Shown here: in pieces, positions 37,123 to 50,359 of the stretch
Numbering within the stretch: position 1 is the first letter of the stretch
Layout of the letters: each line of letters begins with the position of its first letter
Source of the DNA: Onchocerca volvulus
Lineage: Eukaryota; Nematoda; Chromadorea; Rhabditida; Onchocercidae
Direction: 5' to 3'
DNA length: 64,000 bases
NCBI GenBank assembly: GCA_000499405.2
Contig: HG738137.1
Span: forward strand, 11,902,121-11,966,120
Notes under the pieces: generated by a model
The model's input: only the letters and a program-made list of their open reading frames with translations
Told to the model about the DNA's origin: nothing
Database searches by the model: none
Made by a program: the position numbers and the translations under genes

Positions 37123-39632
37123 TTTATCTATTTTTTTAATCTTGTAAAATTTTCAAATTTTTATCGACAAATTATCAAAAATGAAGAAAAATTATTGTAA
37201 ATATTTGATTTCGGTACCAAAAACTTAGAAAAAAAAAAGTTTATCGAAGAATTGCATTAGCTTATTTTTAAATATTCAATAAAAAATAGAAAGAAAAAGA
37301 TGAATATTTGAAATATTATAATAATTATTATTTCGATTACCGATAATTAATTTCGAATTATTTTAATTATTATCTAGCAATTCTAATTGATTCATTCATA
37401 TTATTTCATATAATCTGTCATATCAAATATAATATATTTCTTATTTTAGGTTAATTTTTTTTATTATTGATTAAAATATTTTGCTTCGAGCTCTGATTTA
37501 TTTGCTCTTACTAATCTCTTTTAAATCCTTGCAAAAACTACTAGAAAGATTTCAAGTTGGCTTTATTTCAATCCTTTAATCATTTTCCGATAATATAGTC
37601 AATTGATTTACAAATAATATTTTTTTCTTTTAAAATTTTAAAATTAAATCAATACGCAATATTCGTCATAATTTTTCATATAATTATTTTTTCACAAATT
37701 TTCAAGTATTTCTTTCTTCTTTTAATATTACAGTAGTAAATTGATTAATATATTTTATCCATTTCTTTCTTTTGATAATTTTAAAAGGAATTGGATGGTA
37801 TTTTTGATATTGTTTACCGTAATGAACTATTGTATTACGGTTTTGATGCATTTAGGTTTCAAGCTCACAAATATACCGTACTATACGAAGATATTTCCGT
37901 TATTTGAAGATTTATTGCTTAATTTTTATTTTAATTATAGCTTAACATTGTTCTGATTAATTATCGGTATCGAATGCGAAATTAAAGAATAAATGATCCC
38001 ATTAGAATTGATAAGTGAATGTAGAGTTTGATATATGATTTATAACTTTACTTTTCATTAATTAATCAAATAATTAATTAAGTATTGCCAAAATTATTTC
38101 TTTGATCTTTAAATATTTCCTGTTTTCGAAATTATTAACATTAGAGGTAGTTTTTCTACATTTTTTGCGTATCCTATCTATTGCCTATTAATGTAATTTT
38201 CAGATGTATAACATGACGTGTAACTTCTTAATTGTAATCATGGTTTATGCTTATTTTAAAGCTAAATTAGACTAATTACATAAATTTTAGGTCAAATTAG
38301 AAGTATTTTATGCATCAAAAGTTCTAACCAAAATTGATTAAATTTAACGGAAAACTGATTAAAATTCGTTGTTAAACAAATATTTAGATAAAAGATTAGA
38401 GATTATACCAAGAAGATTTGTTGGTTCAATTGATTGCAGTAATTTAAAGATAAAATTATCAGCGAATAGTTTAACTAATCAATAATTTCTTTTTTAGCAT
38501 TCTTTCTTGAAATCCTTGTATAATTCTTGTTACTAGAGAATTGACTTTTTTGAATATTTTGCTGTTTATTATCAAATTTCTGTTCATTTCTTTTTTTCTC
38601 AAAATCAGAAGTAAAGTATTTGAATTTTAATAATTAAGTGGGCTTCTTTTTTTTTTTTTATTCTGGTGAATTTCAGTGAAGAATTGAAATCTTAAGGAAT
38701 GAACATAATGAGTAGTAGGAAATTTTGATTAGCTTTAGTAAATAAATTATAATAAATTAATATTTAAAAATTTTTTCGGTTGAATAAAAATTGCATTTCA
38801 ATAAGGATTTCTGATGGAAGCAAAATAACATCCCATGGTTTGATTAGAATTTTGGATTAATTATTTCAGATTATTCTTTTAATTCTTGATTTATTTTGTA
38901 CTTTTTTTTTTTATTTTTGTTGTATTCCTTATTTGTTTAACTATTTTTTCTAGGGAGGTATTTTGTTTTCTCTTTTTCTTCAATAAGTGTAGCAAATTTT
39001 AGATTTTGTCGGCAGAGAAAATGTAATTTTTTTCAAATTTCCTGAATATCATAAGATGAAGCACAGTTGTCTTCTAATGATTAATTTGGGCAATTCAAGT
39101 GTTGGTGTTTAAACTTTGATCTTATCTGTGAAATGCTTGTTTAACGGGTCGATTTAGCGGGATGTTTTTGAAAATTTAAATTTCAAAATAGCCTATTAAA
39201 ACGAAAGATATACTATGAAAACCAATAAGTGATCAGCTTATGCTTGTGTTTTGAAATTTTAAACTTAATTCTACAATTATATTTAATTGAACTAATGAAT
39301 GCGTTGATTTTAAAATTATTAACAAATACTTTAATTTTAAAATTACAAATTTCAACAATTTCTTAATTTTAAGCAAAAATTTTGAGTAATTTCTCAGAAA
39401 AATATTTATCTTTCTCGAACCGAGAACTTTTAATATTACTCTCAGTGATAGCTTCATTTTTAATCAATTGAAATAAATTTTTGCTTTGAACTATTATTTC
39501 AAACTTTCCAGTAACAAATATTTCATATATTAACACATTAAATTATTACCAAAGACTAGTTTTAGTCAAATATTATAATATACTAATGCATCAGATCCAT
39601 ATTCACAGGCAAATTTATGATAAAATTTGAAA

Positions 39633-39634
<2 letters not shown>

Positions 39635-39695
<61 letters not shown>
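39635..39695. repeat. (AAT)n microsatellite
   Basis: An uninterrupted run of about 20 AAT units. Confidence 0.97.
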
Positions 39696-41372
39696 CGGTA
39701 GAGTGCAGAATTATTTGTTGGAATTTAAAAATATTAGTAAATATTTTACATTACATTGAATTTTATTTTAGTATAATTGATAATCAAAACACAAATTGAA
39801 TCAAAAATCAAGTTTTGAATACTAATATAATCAAAACATTTTTTATTTTTGTCTGATGACATGTCATATAACTGTAAAATTAATCGCATAAATGGTAAAT
39901 GTTTTGCTGCAGCAGAAATTTGTGTTTGAATTAAAATATCATTATTACTGATAACAAATTATCAAATAAAATATGATATAAACAACAGTGCAGCTCATGT
40001 TTGCTTCAATCATAAATGTTAGTTTGCCATATTCTGTCTTATATTTTATTAATGATTTAAAAAATTAATATAATAATTAATATATTTTTTAAGCGAAATC
40101 ATTATATTTATTTCGTATATGATTTAGTTGCATAACCATGGCAAAACAATTTTACATTCTATTTCTTTCAAATATAAATTAGGTATGAATATAACATATT
40201 CTTAAGCTGTTCTGAATTATCGATAGATAATATCAAATTTTAATTTTTAATTGAGTTTTGAACTATAATTAGTACGTTTAATGAATTCTTCAAAATTTAT
40301 GACCAATGTATCATGCATTGTTATTATTTGAAATCTTTTTTCTCTTTTTTGAATTTGATCAAAAAATTTTGCATATATTTTTGATTTGTTGAAAACAAAT
40401 AAATTACATTATATTCTTTTTTTTCTCAGTTTTAAATGTTTAAATAAAATCTTGCAAAAAATTCAATTTTTCTTTTTATTAAACTATAATGTGGTTATTT
40501 TTGTCGAGATATTATTACATTATATGGTTAAACATCTCAGTAAAAATTTAAAGAAAGCTAGAAATTTAAAGGATTGTTTTTTACCTAAAATTTGCATAGC
40601 TAGACCGATCACAAGTCTAGCAACAAATTAAATTATGCAAAATTCCTGAATTATTTAAAAAGATATATTTATCATCTTTAAGCGGTTTTTTCGGAGTTTT
40701 CATGTATTTTACTAACGTGTCGACATATAATTTTTATCATCTCGATGTATATTTCATTACACTTACAAATAATTTAAACACATTGTTACGTTGTAATCGA
40801 ATAATTATATTTAATTTTTATACTTATCTGAAAATCATTTTGTCATTATATGTATTTTCAAAATATTTCGGTTAGCTTATTTTTTTTATTTCAGACTAGA
40901 AGAAGTTGAATATTTAAGCGAACGATTTCATTCTTCTGTAATATTTCTTTCCAGATTTTATCAAATTATTTCAAATTTGATTGAAACTTCCATATAACAC
41001 CGCAAGATTCATGCACAAGTCAAGAAATTTGAATAGAAGCGTATAAGTTAAGTTTATTTGTTTCTTATTTCCGAGATTCTTCAAATTTTTCCCGGGAAAT
41101 TTGTTTCCATTTAATGTGTTTCAAACTTAATAGTTAAAGCGAAATTAAAATATTATTATGAGAAAAATAGTAAGTTTATTTGATTGCAAGATTAAATTCA
41201 ATGGAATTTTCACAGTAGTAATAAAAATTTCATATCTAATGAATATCAAAATTTTCAATTTTCAAAATTCATATTATATTTATTACTTCTCTACACTTAA
41301 TTCCCCCATTGATTATGGTATTACCGTAATTTAAAAAAGATGCTATATTAAAAGTTTGTCTTTAATTTAATA

Positions 41373-41383
41373 AATTTTTACAG
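41373..41383 (+). promoter_or_regulatory. Candidate trans-splice acceptor of the ZIP gene
   Basis: AATTTTTACAG ends at 41383, 16 bases before the ATG at 41400. No upstream coding exon was found, which fits spliced-leader addition. Confidence 0.5.
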
Positions 41384-41399
41384 TAAGAGGTCCAGAAAA

Positions 41400-44300
41400 A
41401 TGAATGAATCTACTATGCAAATAATTTTCGCCGTTGCGATGTTCCTCACAACAACAATTGCTGGATTTGCTCCATTTAAAGTAAGTTTAAAAGAGAAAAA
41501 TTTGTTAAGTTTTCTGTCTATAGCAATCTGCGGAAAAGTTTACGATTTGTTTGCAATTTGCAAGCAAATTTGCAGTTTATAAAGGTAGTAAATGTTGGAA
41601 TCCACAATTTTATTTGAAAATTTCAATATTCCAATAGATTTTCATTTTTTACCTAAAAAGAAATTTTTGCATCAGCCATAGATATCTGAAATTAGCAAAA
41701 AAATCGTCTCTTGGTGTGTTGTTTCAGCTTCACAAGGTTTCTTTAACTTGTTTTATATTAATCAAATAAACAAATTGGCATTTAGCTAGCGAATGATCTT
41801 CTTGTGAATATCAAAAACTACAACTAGTAATGAATAATTTTAAAGAGAATACATTTTTTGGATCAACTAAAAAATATGCTATTAAAGTCGAGATAAATTT
41901 ATTTGAAATTATTAATTCCATCGGATTATTCTACCAGGTATATTTTGCCGATATTTACAAATAATTTGAATTCATAACTTTCAATATAAGATATATCTTG
42001 CCATAGTAGAGTAATTTTACTGTATCACAGTAATTTGTTTAATATTTTGCAAATTTTAGCTTATGACAATGATTGCTCCGAACGGTGTAATGAATCGGCG
42101 AGCATCGGTCATCCTGTCCATAATGTCATGTTATGCTGGTGGCGTCTTTTTGGCCACTTGTTTCCTGGATACATTACCACATCTTAAGTATGTTATTTTA
42201 AAAATTTCAAAATTTTGAAACAAAATTTAAGAATTGAAATAGGAAAAAATGTTGTCGTTAAAAATATATTCTTAGCATCTTTTTTTTTCTCTCTTCGTTA
42301 ATTATGAAATTAATTACATGAATAATTGCCCATAATTTATGAAAAAAAGTGATGTTAGGAAAAAGTTTTGATAGTTTGTGATTTGGATCGTAGTCTGATT
42401 GAACTGGAGATTGCTTCTTCTTACTATTGTGACTCGGATAGGTCAGCAAAACGCTTTATTAGGTTTATATGATATTATGCACAACATCACGCTCATACAA
42501 TAACAAGGATTAAATGAACTAATACATGGTAAATAATAAAAGATAGTAAAAAACATCCGAATGCTCGTACGTTTTTGTATTTCCCTGCGAACTTTTGCGA
42601 TTTTTGTTTCTTTCCGCTGCACTACTACTGTTAATCCTGTTCAATTACCGCTCGTGTTCTCGAAATCGTTTTTGAAATTGAACTGAAATTGAACTATCGC
42701 TGATGCTAATTCGGGTTGACACTGCTGTTGAAGACACTGCTCTTACGGATTCGGAAATCTCCTTTTTATATGAACACTGCTCCCGCTGACTTGAAAAACT
42801 TCTGGTATTGATATTGATAATGGATGGAGAATCTATACAAACAGTTGGTTATCAGGACAAAGGATGAAAGAGACAATGTTTATGACATTTAGTCCTTGTG
42901 ACATTTTGACCAGTAGTAACAGTAACATGGACTTAATATTTAAAATCATGTACGTAAGCTCTATTAGCAGATTGGAAGATGAGAGAACAAAGATCTTTGT
43001 GCCAAGATAGGGATAAGTGATTCATTTGTCTGAGAAATATTACAGAATATTTGGATTCTTCTGTAATAATTTATATTATAAAAGATTTCGCTTCTATCAA
43101 CAAGTGAAAAACATTTGTATCATTGTATTTCACACACTAATTTGAATTAACCATAAACATAGCAAAAGAAAAAAAAAAGGAATTCTTTTTTATGAATTTC
43201 GAATTTTTTTCTTAAAACAATTTATAACTCGCAGAAAAACTTTGGTTTGATAGTATTTGCTAACACTTTTTTAAGTTTCATTAGATTCATCCAAAATGAA
43301 TTAGTTAAGCTTATTAATCAATATCATCTGGCCATTGATAGCTTAAACAAAAGGCATTTTACAAGAGATGGATTGATAAGATCAAAATATGAAAAACTTG
43401 AAATAATTCACAAAATCTTATAAAATAATTGACAACTGGTTAATTAGAAAGCAAGGATAGCATAAAATAACTGTGATAATTCGATTTGAAACTTCAAAAA
43501 TTGTTAATTTGATAAAATTTATACGATTCTAGTGAAAAAAAAAAAATTTGACAAATTATTCATGTTACTTAAAGTTCTCGGATTGTTTAAGTTTAATTTC
43601 TATTTGTTGAATAGTATTTTCAGTGAAAATTTTCGAAAATTTAAAGAAACAACATCCTGGGATACAACATATCCTGTGCCAGAATTTCTTATTTGTGTTG
43701 GAATTTTGTCCGTTTATGTTCTCGAAGAAATATTTACTTGGATTTTTTCGAAAGCAAAGAAAAATCAAACAAACATGTAAGATTGCACTTATTGTTTTTC
43801 GTTCATAGAAATTTTTACTTTTTTAATCATAAATTTTTCTTCAAATAGATCTTTTTTGTTTGTGTTGAATATTTTTAAATTTTAAAAAAAAAGGAAAAAA
43901 TTCAATTTATTTTTTTTTGTGTAATATTTATCATAAAACCGTTATTTAAAAATTATAAAAAAAAAATATTTAAGCGCTAGATGAGAAAAAAAATGAAAAA
44001 ACAGGAACTATTTCATGTTATTGTTAGATTAAAAAATTATTTCTTTGATAAATTGGAAAGTATTCCAAAAAAAAAAATATTAACATATCAAGTTTTAGGA
44101 ATTTGTAAGCAAATATTTGAGTTGATTTGAAGGATATTTATGCCAAACAATAGCTCGTCTTGCTGATTAATATTTCGAAAAAATTACGAATTTTAAAAGA
44201 GAAAATCATTTTGTTAATATTATTAGAAAAACAATTATTTAGGAAAGAAGTGGAAATGTCGAAATTATCAAAAGGTAAAGAAATAAAATTGGAAAATGAA

Positions 44301-47107
44301 ATGGAATCTTTACGAGTATATCAGGCACTTGAAACAAAAGATGTCGAATGTAACGGTGAGATCGTTGAGTAAGTTACGTACGTCATCATAAAAAACGTCA
44401 TTTACGTGATCTTTTGCATTTAGAGATAAATAATCATGAAATAGCTCTCACATTGCTTCATTGTTTATCTTCGATTTCGAATTTTGCTACTATCTGAATC
44501 ATTTTTATGTAGGGAATCTTTTTAAGGAATCGATGAGATGACTTCCTTCCTAATATTTTGATTAAAAATTTTTCTAATTTTAATATTGGAATTTTTGAAT
44601 GCTTCTGTAATATTTCTTATTATCCTTTTTCCGTGAGAGTAAACTTTTCGAAATGAGCTTGGCGATTAATAAGATAATTTCTCAAAATGAAATCATTTTT
44701 CCGGAATTAATTTCTTTAAATATACTGATGATGCCAGATAAAAATAAGTGTGCAAATGTGTCATGCAGATAATTTTTTTGCAAAAAATTCTGTTGCAGAA
44801 TAATATTTTTGAATTAAAATTTGTTATAACATTTTTTTTTTGGAATTAAATTAAAAATCGGAAATTTTAGTTGTGATATTGAAATTATCAGTAGAAGGAG
44901 TCGTAGTGATAGTATTCGAGCAAGTGGTATTATACATTCAATTACATTTACTATAGCAATGTCATTTCATTCAATACTTGAAGGTATCGCACTTGGCGTA
45001 CAGGTAAGCATCATTTTAAAATTATTTAGTTTTAATTAATAAATTTAAAATTTTGCTCTTAAAATTGAAAAGAGAAAAATGAGCGAGAAAGGGAAAGGAA
45101 GAGAAAAGAAGAAACAGAAATGATATGATAATATCATTACAAACATGCATCATTCTTACTTTCATTTTAAATTTTTAATCAAAATTCACATGTCAGCTGA
45201 ATTAATTAGTTAATTAATTAGTAAATTTTTGAATAAAATAACTATTATGCTGTGATATTTTAGATCTGTGAAAATCATAATTTCATGATAATTATGATTT
45301 TTTTCTATATATATACATACATATTTTTTATAATACGACATTTTATATTTCTGACAATGAAAATTTTATGATAGTTTTATTTTATTCTATTTTATTATAA
45401 TGTTTTATCTGCAATATCGTCTTAATCTGAGCAATATTATAAAATATCATAACATAATAGATTAAAATGGTTATCATTATCCATTCAATGGATGGAATCA
45501 ATTTAATGTATAAGTGGAAAAAAGTCGAGAAAAAACATTGATAATAATTTTATTAATGAATTGAATTCAATAAAATTTCAAGTAATTATCATAATAATTA
45601 ATTCTTCATAAAATTATTTGCAATGTTAACGTTTTTTTTACATATCGCATTTACTTTATATCATGCTTAAAAAGTGTTTCGTTCTTTGCTCTTAAATATT
45701 AAAAATTATTTTTTTTCCAATATTTTTATGAAAATATTCCATTTTATTAGTACAATCTGAATGTATCCAGCAGGAATTGAAAATATCAAATATCATTTAA
45801 ATATTTAATTTTTTTAATGTATACAAGTAATTATGATAAAGAAGAATTGAAAAGTATCAAATATTATCTGAAAATGCAAAGAAATACATATTGCAGGATT
45901 ATTATTACATCTAATATCAAAATATCGAGCAAAATTATATGGATATTACAAAGGAATAATTAATAAAATACATAAATAATCAAAATAAGTTTCGTTATTT
46001 AAATGCAGACAAATAATAACAAAAATAAATAAATAAGTAATTGAATTTTTCTTTTATGATTTTTAATTTCAAATTTTTTAGGATGAAAAATTTCGTATGA
46101 TCACATTGTTTATTTCACTTTTACTACATAAAGGTATCGAAGCATTTAGCGTTGGCTTACAAATTTCACGAACAGTTGCACAACAGGTTAAAATTGTTAT
46201 TGCAACAATAACAATATATTCATTAATGACACCAATAGGATCATTTGCAGGATTATTCTTACAGGTAAATTGAAAAAATTTTGTTTTGAAAATTCCATTA
46301 TTTTATTTATCTATTAATTTGTCAAAAATTCTATTATTTAAGTTTTTTTTTTTCATTTCATCTTAATTTTTTTTTTTTTTTTTTTTTTTTTGCAAGAAAG
46401 GGAAGAAGATTTACATTAGATTAAATTTGAAAGTAATAATTTCAGTTAGGTTTTAGAATATTTATTCATTTAAGAAATTTCATGCAAAGTCAATACCTTA
46501 CTTATAAATGCTATTATAAAATTATCTATTACTTTCAAATATTATTTTCTATTATTTTGAAAAAATGTATTTATTCAGTGTGCTAATATGAACGAATCCT
46601 GGCGACAAGGTATTATCTTGATTCTCGAAGGACTTGCTATTGGAACATTCATTTTTGTGACATTTTTAGAAGTACTTTTTCATCCCTTTACCTCAATGAA
46701 TTAGCAAGCTTTAAGATAAATGAGGAAAGGAAAAAAATAAATTGCGAATGATATTTTGATTTTTAAACAACTTGAATTTTACATCAAAAGTTGATTTAGA
46801 TAGAAAATTTCCAAAAGAAAAAAACGATTTAGTCATCTTTTCTTTTTTTTTAGGTGATTTTAATTACTATCCTTTTATTTTTCAAACTGAGTACTAAACG
46901 AAACTTATTTTGGGTTTTATCATTCTTTTATTTTTCATTTTTTACTTTTATTTTTAGGTTTTATTTGAACAACGGAATGATTCAAAAGCGGTAAGAGAAG
47001 AAATAATTGCAATTACATTGGGTGTTTTAACAATAAGTGGTTTTCAATATTTTGAAGGAAATTTTCGTGCTATGGATCAAAATATTAATTCAGATTCTGT
47101 CAAATGA
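41400..47107 (+). CDS. ZIP (SLC39) family zinc/divalent metal transporter
   Basis: An integral membrane importer of zinc or other divalent metals, closest in motif style to the ZIP1/2/3 group. Eight exons join in phase to 348 aa: 41400-41480, 42060-42187, 43624-43776, 44243-44368, 44871-45003, 46082-46264, 46579-46671 and 46958-47107. Diagnostic segments are CYAGGVFLATCFLDTLPHL (TM2-3), PEFLICVGILSVYVLEE, HSILEGIALGVQ (metal-site helix IV) and LLHKGIEAFSVGLQ (helix V), then GSFAGLFLQ and EGLAIGTFIFVTFLE. The cytoplasmic loop between TM3 and TM4 (exons 3-4) is Lys/Glu-rich; I see no histidine-rich cluster. Eight helices are plausible. If the last intron is read through, a stop at 46704 gives a shorter C-terminus (VLFHPFTSMN). 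An LTR-like element lies in intron 2. The first AATAAA I see is at 47814. Confidence 0.92.
42421..42927 (-). mobile_element. Possible solo LTR in intron 2 of the ZIP gene
   Basis: About 507 bp of more complex sequence than its surroundings. Read on the minus strand it starts TGTTACTGTTACTACTGG, has a TATA-like CATATAAAAAGG at about 42760-42770, has AATAAA at 42455-42460, and ends near CACAATAGTAA, roughly an inverted copy of the start. A promoter, then a poly(A) signal, then short inverted ends is the LTR plan. No internal retroelement coding, primer-binding site or target duplication was confirmed, so this stays tentative. Confidence 0.4.
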
Positions 47108-47617
47108 TTCCTTTTATTCCTTCTTCTCGGTCGCTGAAATCGCGATGATAAAAGAAGAAAACCAGTGATTCCTGTTTTTTTTTAATTTGACATTTGCATA
47201 TTTGTTGTAGTTAGTTGTGAAATTATTTTTTTGTCCATTAAGGTAATGAGCTTTAAAAAAAAGTTCTCTTTGATCATGCGCTTATCACAAGCACATTCTC
47301 ATGACTAACAAAGGCGCATACTCCTAAAACAACAAAAGAGTTTTCTTGTAGCCCAAAAATGGTATCAGAATCCTCCATCTATAAAAAAGAGGGTCCTGAG
47401 CGGAAAAATCATTTGAAAGGATGGATAGCCACAAGCTTGGTCGGATGGTCTAGCTCGTGTTATTGAATTTCTCTTTTATTGCGTAAACATATCTCCTTTC
47501 CTTCGTATTATGTTCTCTTCATGAAAGTTATCCCTTTGATATTATCGAAATTGTATTGTTATAATTGTTGTTGATATAATTGCTGCGTTCGTTGATTAAA
47601 AAACTTACCATGATAAA

Positions 47618-47720
47618 GATTTAATTATCCAAGTTTGAGGTTCGTTTCTAAATGAGTGAAACAACAAAATCGAAAAAATCTGTGAGAGATGAAAATATAA
47701 TTCACTCCTACAATTTTGTC
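47618..47720 (+). ncRNA. SL1-like sequence; candidate SL RNA variant or pseudogene
   Basis: Bases 47618-47639 match the 22-nt nematode SL1 leader at 20 positions, differing at positions 2 (A for G) and 11 (T for C). The leader is followed directly by GT, the position of the SL donor. Downstream, GAGTGAA (about 47654) can pair with TTCACTC (47701-47707), and AATTTTG at 47712-47718 resembles an Sm site. The Sm-like site is farther from the leader than in known SL1 RNA, and I see no 5S rRNA gene nearby. It could be a divergent SL gene, a pseudogene or chance. Confidence 0.35.
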
Positions 47721-48176
47721 ACGATACGATCAGAAACAGCGACATCCTCTATTTCATGCAAATGATATTTCAAATTTAAGAAAATTGGTATAATTGGAAT
47801 TGTCACATTTTTAAATAAAATGTTTTATTACGTGAATTTCAAATTTTTATCAATTTTCAGAAATTATTTAGATTATTAGACCGAATTCTTTGATATGAAT
47901 AGCCTCCGATTGTTCTCTTTTAGTTTTCAATACTGTAAAATGTATAATTGATAGTTAAAAAATTTTAGATAAGTTACGTTGCAAAGAAAATTAACAGAAA
48001 TTTAGTTTTTCCTACTTCATTTTTACAATAGGCTTGCTTTATTTTGTTATTGTATCTTCGTTTGATAGTTACCGTACTTGAATTTGATAAATTATTTCTA
48101 TAATTTGTAACGAGTAGATAGGAAATGCTAAAATGCCTTGCACAAAAAAAAGTATTGAAGAAGTATTTCGGATTAT

Positions 48177-48270
48177 CTTTTACAGTATGCTCCAAATTGT
48201 CGACAACAAGCTGGAGTATACTTAAAAGCATGCAATTTGGAACACACTGTAAAGAAGCATACTGTAAAAG
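48177..48270. repeat. Foldback with nested inverted copies
   Basis: CTTTTACAGTATGC (48177-48190) is exactly complementary to GCATACTGTAAAAG (48257-48270). The longer left arm, running to CTCCAAATTG, also pairs imperfectly with CAATTTGGAACACACTGTAAAG at 48233-48254. The right side thus carries two overlapping partial partner copies. Confidence 0.8.
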
Positions 48271-49697
48271 TCATTTAATTCTGACAATATGTCATTTAAT
48301 TGTGACAACATGACTTTTAATTACAATTTAATTACAATTCATTATTTTCATCCTTCGATATCTTACCATTTTTTTCAAATTTAGAATTGAAACTGATATC
48401 ACATAACTGTTGCATTATTTTACTTAATTAATAGTTGATTAATTTTCTGGTAAACGTTTTTCGGTTTCAAGAAAAAGCAACAATTATCCCAAGCAATCAT
48501 GCATTGTTTTTTTTTTTCGCAAAAGACTAGATAAGGTTAATTGCTAACATTATTTATGATAATACCTCAGATGATAATGTTTTAATTCGTTATCGAGATT
48601 TTCGGGGTTGAATTCTCAAGATTTCAATATTTTTGGAGAGAAATCTCGACTTAAGAAAAGAAAACAATAAACATCTGAAAATAAATTCATTTTAGTTTAA
48701 AAATCATTGCATTTGAATATTTTTTATAAACTAACTGGACCCGGCTACGCTTCGAGTGTCCGGCTCAGCTAGTCTATACAAATAAAAATATCAATGTTTG
48801 TTTTTCAAAATCTTAAACCTCTGGAAATTCCTAAACACAGCTTTATCTATATTAATTCAAAATCTTAGATATTGGAAAGTTCCTACCCATTGCTTTGAAA
48901 TTTTGATACAACGTTGCATTCAAATATGCTCATGTTTTTAATTATTTATCATTATTTATTACTATTTGTCGTGAATTTTTTGAATTGAATTGAATTGAGT
49001 TGTTGAAAGGTTCGGCAAGCGCCAATATTATCACCAATATCTTGACCAGTGTTGATAGTCGTTGGTTTGCGGTGACTCGAGTAAGTTGAATTTGGTGAGG
49101 TTTGGTGATTGGATTAATAGCGTGTTGAATCGACACCGGATGGCAATAATCTTTTATTGGTACACAACGGGAAAAAATTAGGGGAAGCGTAAATGTGATG
49201 ATGTGCAAACGTAATGGTGACAGTGATCCTCTTGTAAGCGAGATACAAGCTTATATTTGTTAAGTAATGGGAGTGGCTTTATTAACCAGCAGAATACAAA
49301 AAAGTGGATTACAGTTTTCTCATGCTATGTAGAATAGGGTTGCATGAGAAACACATTTTTTTGTTATAGATTAGAAAACAGATGTGCATAATTATTCTTG
49401 TTAAAATGAATAAAAATTAGATAACGGATTTATCTCTCAATGTGGGAAAACGTTGTTAATTTGCATAATGAGATAAATCCTTTATCTAAGAGATGCTTTA
49501 CAAAAAATAATTTTACCAGATGTTCAAGATAAGGATGTAACAGATTTTTAAGATTATATAAAGAAATTTACATAATTTTCCAAATAGAATAATTTTTTAT
49601 AGTGTAAGTGAATAAAAGTTAAAACAAGTTAAAAGAAGAAATTTATTTATTAGTTTTAAGATTTGTTGAGTTTCGCGAAATTGAAATTCGCGACACT

Positions 49698-50359
49698 ATT
49701 TGTTATTTTTATTATTATTTGTTATTTATTATCATTTATCATTATTTATCATTATTTATTATTATTTATCATTATTTATTATCATTCAGTCTTATTTATT
49801 ATTTATTATTACTTACACGTGATCATTATTTATTATTACTACACGTGAAAATATTATTATTTATTATTACTATTGTTTATCATTATTCATTATTATTTAT
49901 TATACTTTATTATAATATATTATTATTTAATACTATTCATGATCATTTATTATTATTTATTATTATACATTTTTTTTATTAATCTTCGAATGTTAATGGA
50001 CGGTTATCAAAAGAAAAAGAGAGCTTATAGCCTTGTTTATTATTGTTTATTATTATTCATTATTATTTATGATTATGATTATTCACTATTATTTATTATT
50101 ATTCAAATTATTCGTTATTATTTATCATTATTTATTATTACTTATTATTATTTATTCTTATTTATTATTATTCATTATTACTTACACGTAAAAATATTAT
50201 TATTGTTATTATTTATTACTATTTATTATTATTTAACATTATTTATCATTATTCATTATTACTTATTATTATTCACCACTATTTATTACCTATCATTTAT
50301 TATTTATTATTATTTAATTATTGGTTATTAATTATTACTAATCGTTATTAATTATTACT
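49698..50359. repeat. (TTATTA/TTATCA)n simple-repeat block
   Basis: About 660 bp of ATTATTTATTATC-like sequence with two embedded TTACACGTGA-type words and one short unique insert near 49983-50035. ORFs across it encode only Tyr/Leu/Ile repeats. Confidence 0.95.

Larger units (their letters stand above)
35671..41372. other. Gene-poor intergenic region
   Basis: No gene could be supported. It holds a TATG/TG microsatellite at about 36711-37122 and an AAT microsatellite at 39635-39695. Short hydrophobic ORFs near 37741 and 40386 are AT-rich and lack splice or family evidence. Confidence 0.6.

Noticed and set aside
36690..37139. Long overlapping ORFs on both strands (133-143 codons)
   Set aside because: They are translations of the TATG/TG microsatellite: periodic YVCM and THIY residues, no splice context.
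37741..37956. 71-codon hydrophobic ORF
   Set aside because: It starts at TTG, is AT-driven in composition and has no neighbouring exons or recognisable motif.
48942..49320. Less AT-rich stretch as a possible transposon or gene
   Set aside because: No ORF with recognisable motifs, no terminal repeats and no RNA-gene signals were found.
49663..50331. ORFs rich in Tyr, Leu and Ile that look like membrane proteins
   Set aside because: They are frame products of the TTATTA simple repeat.
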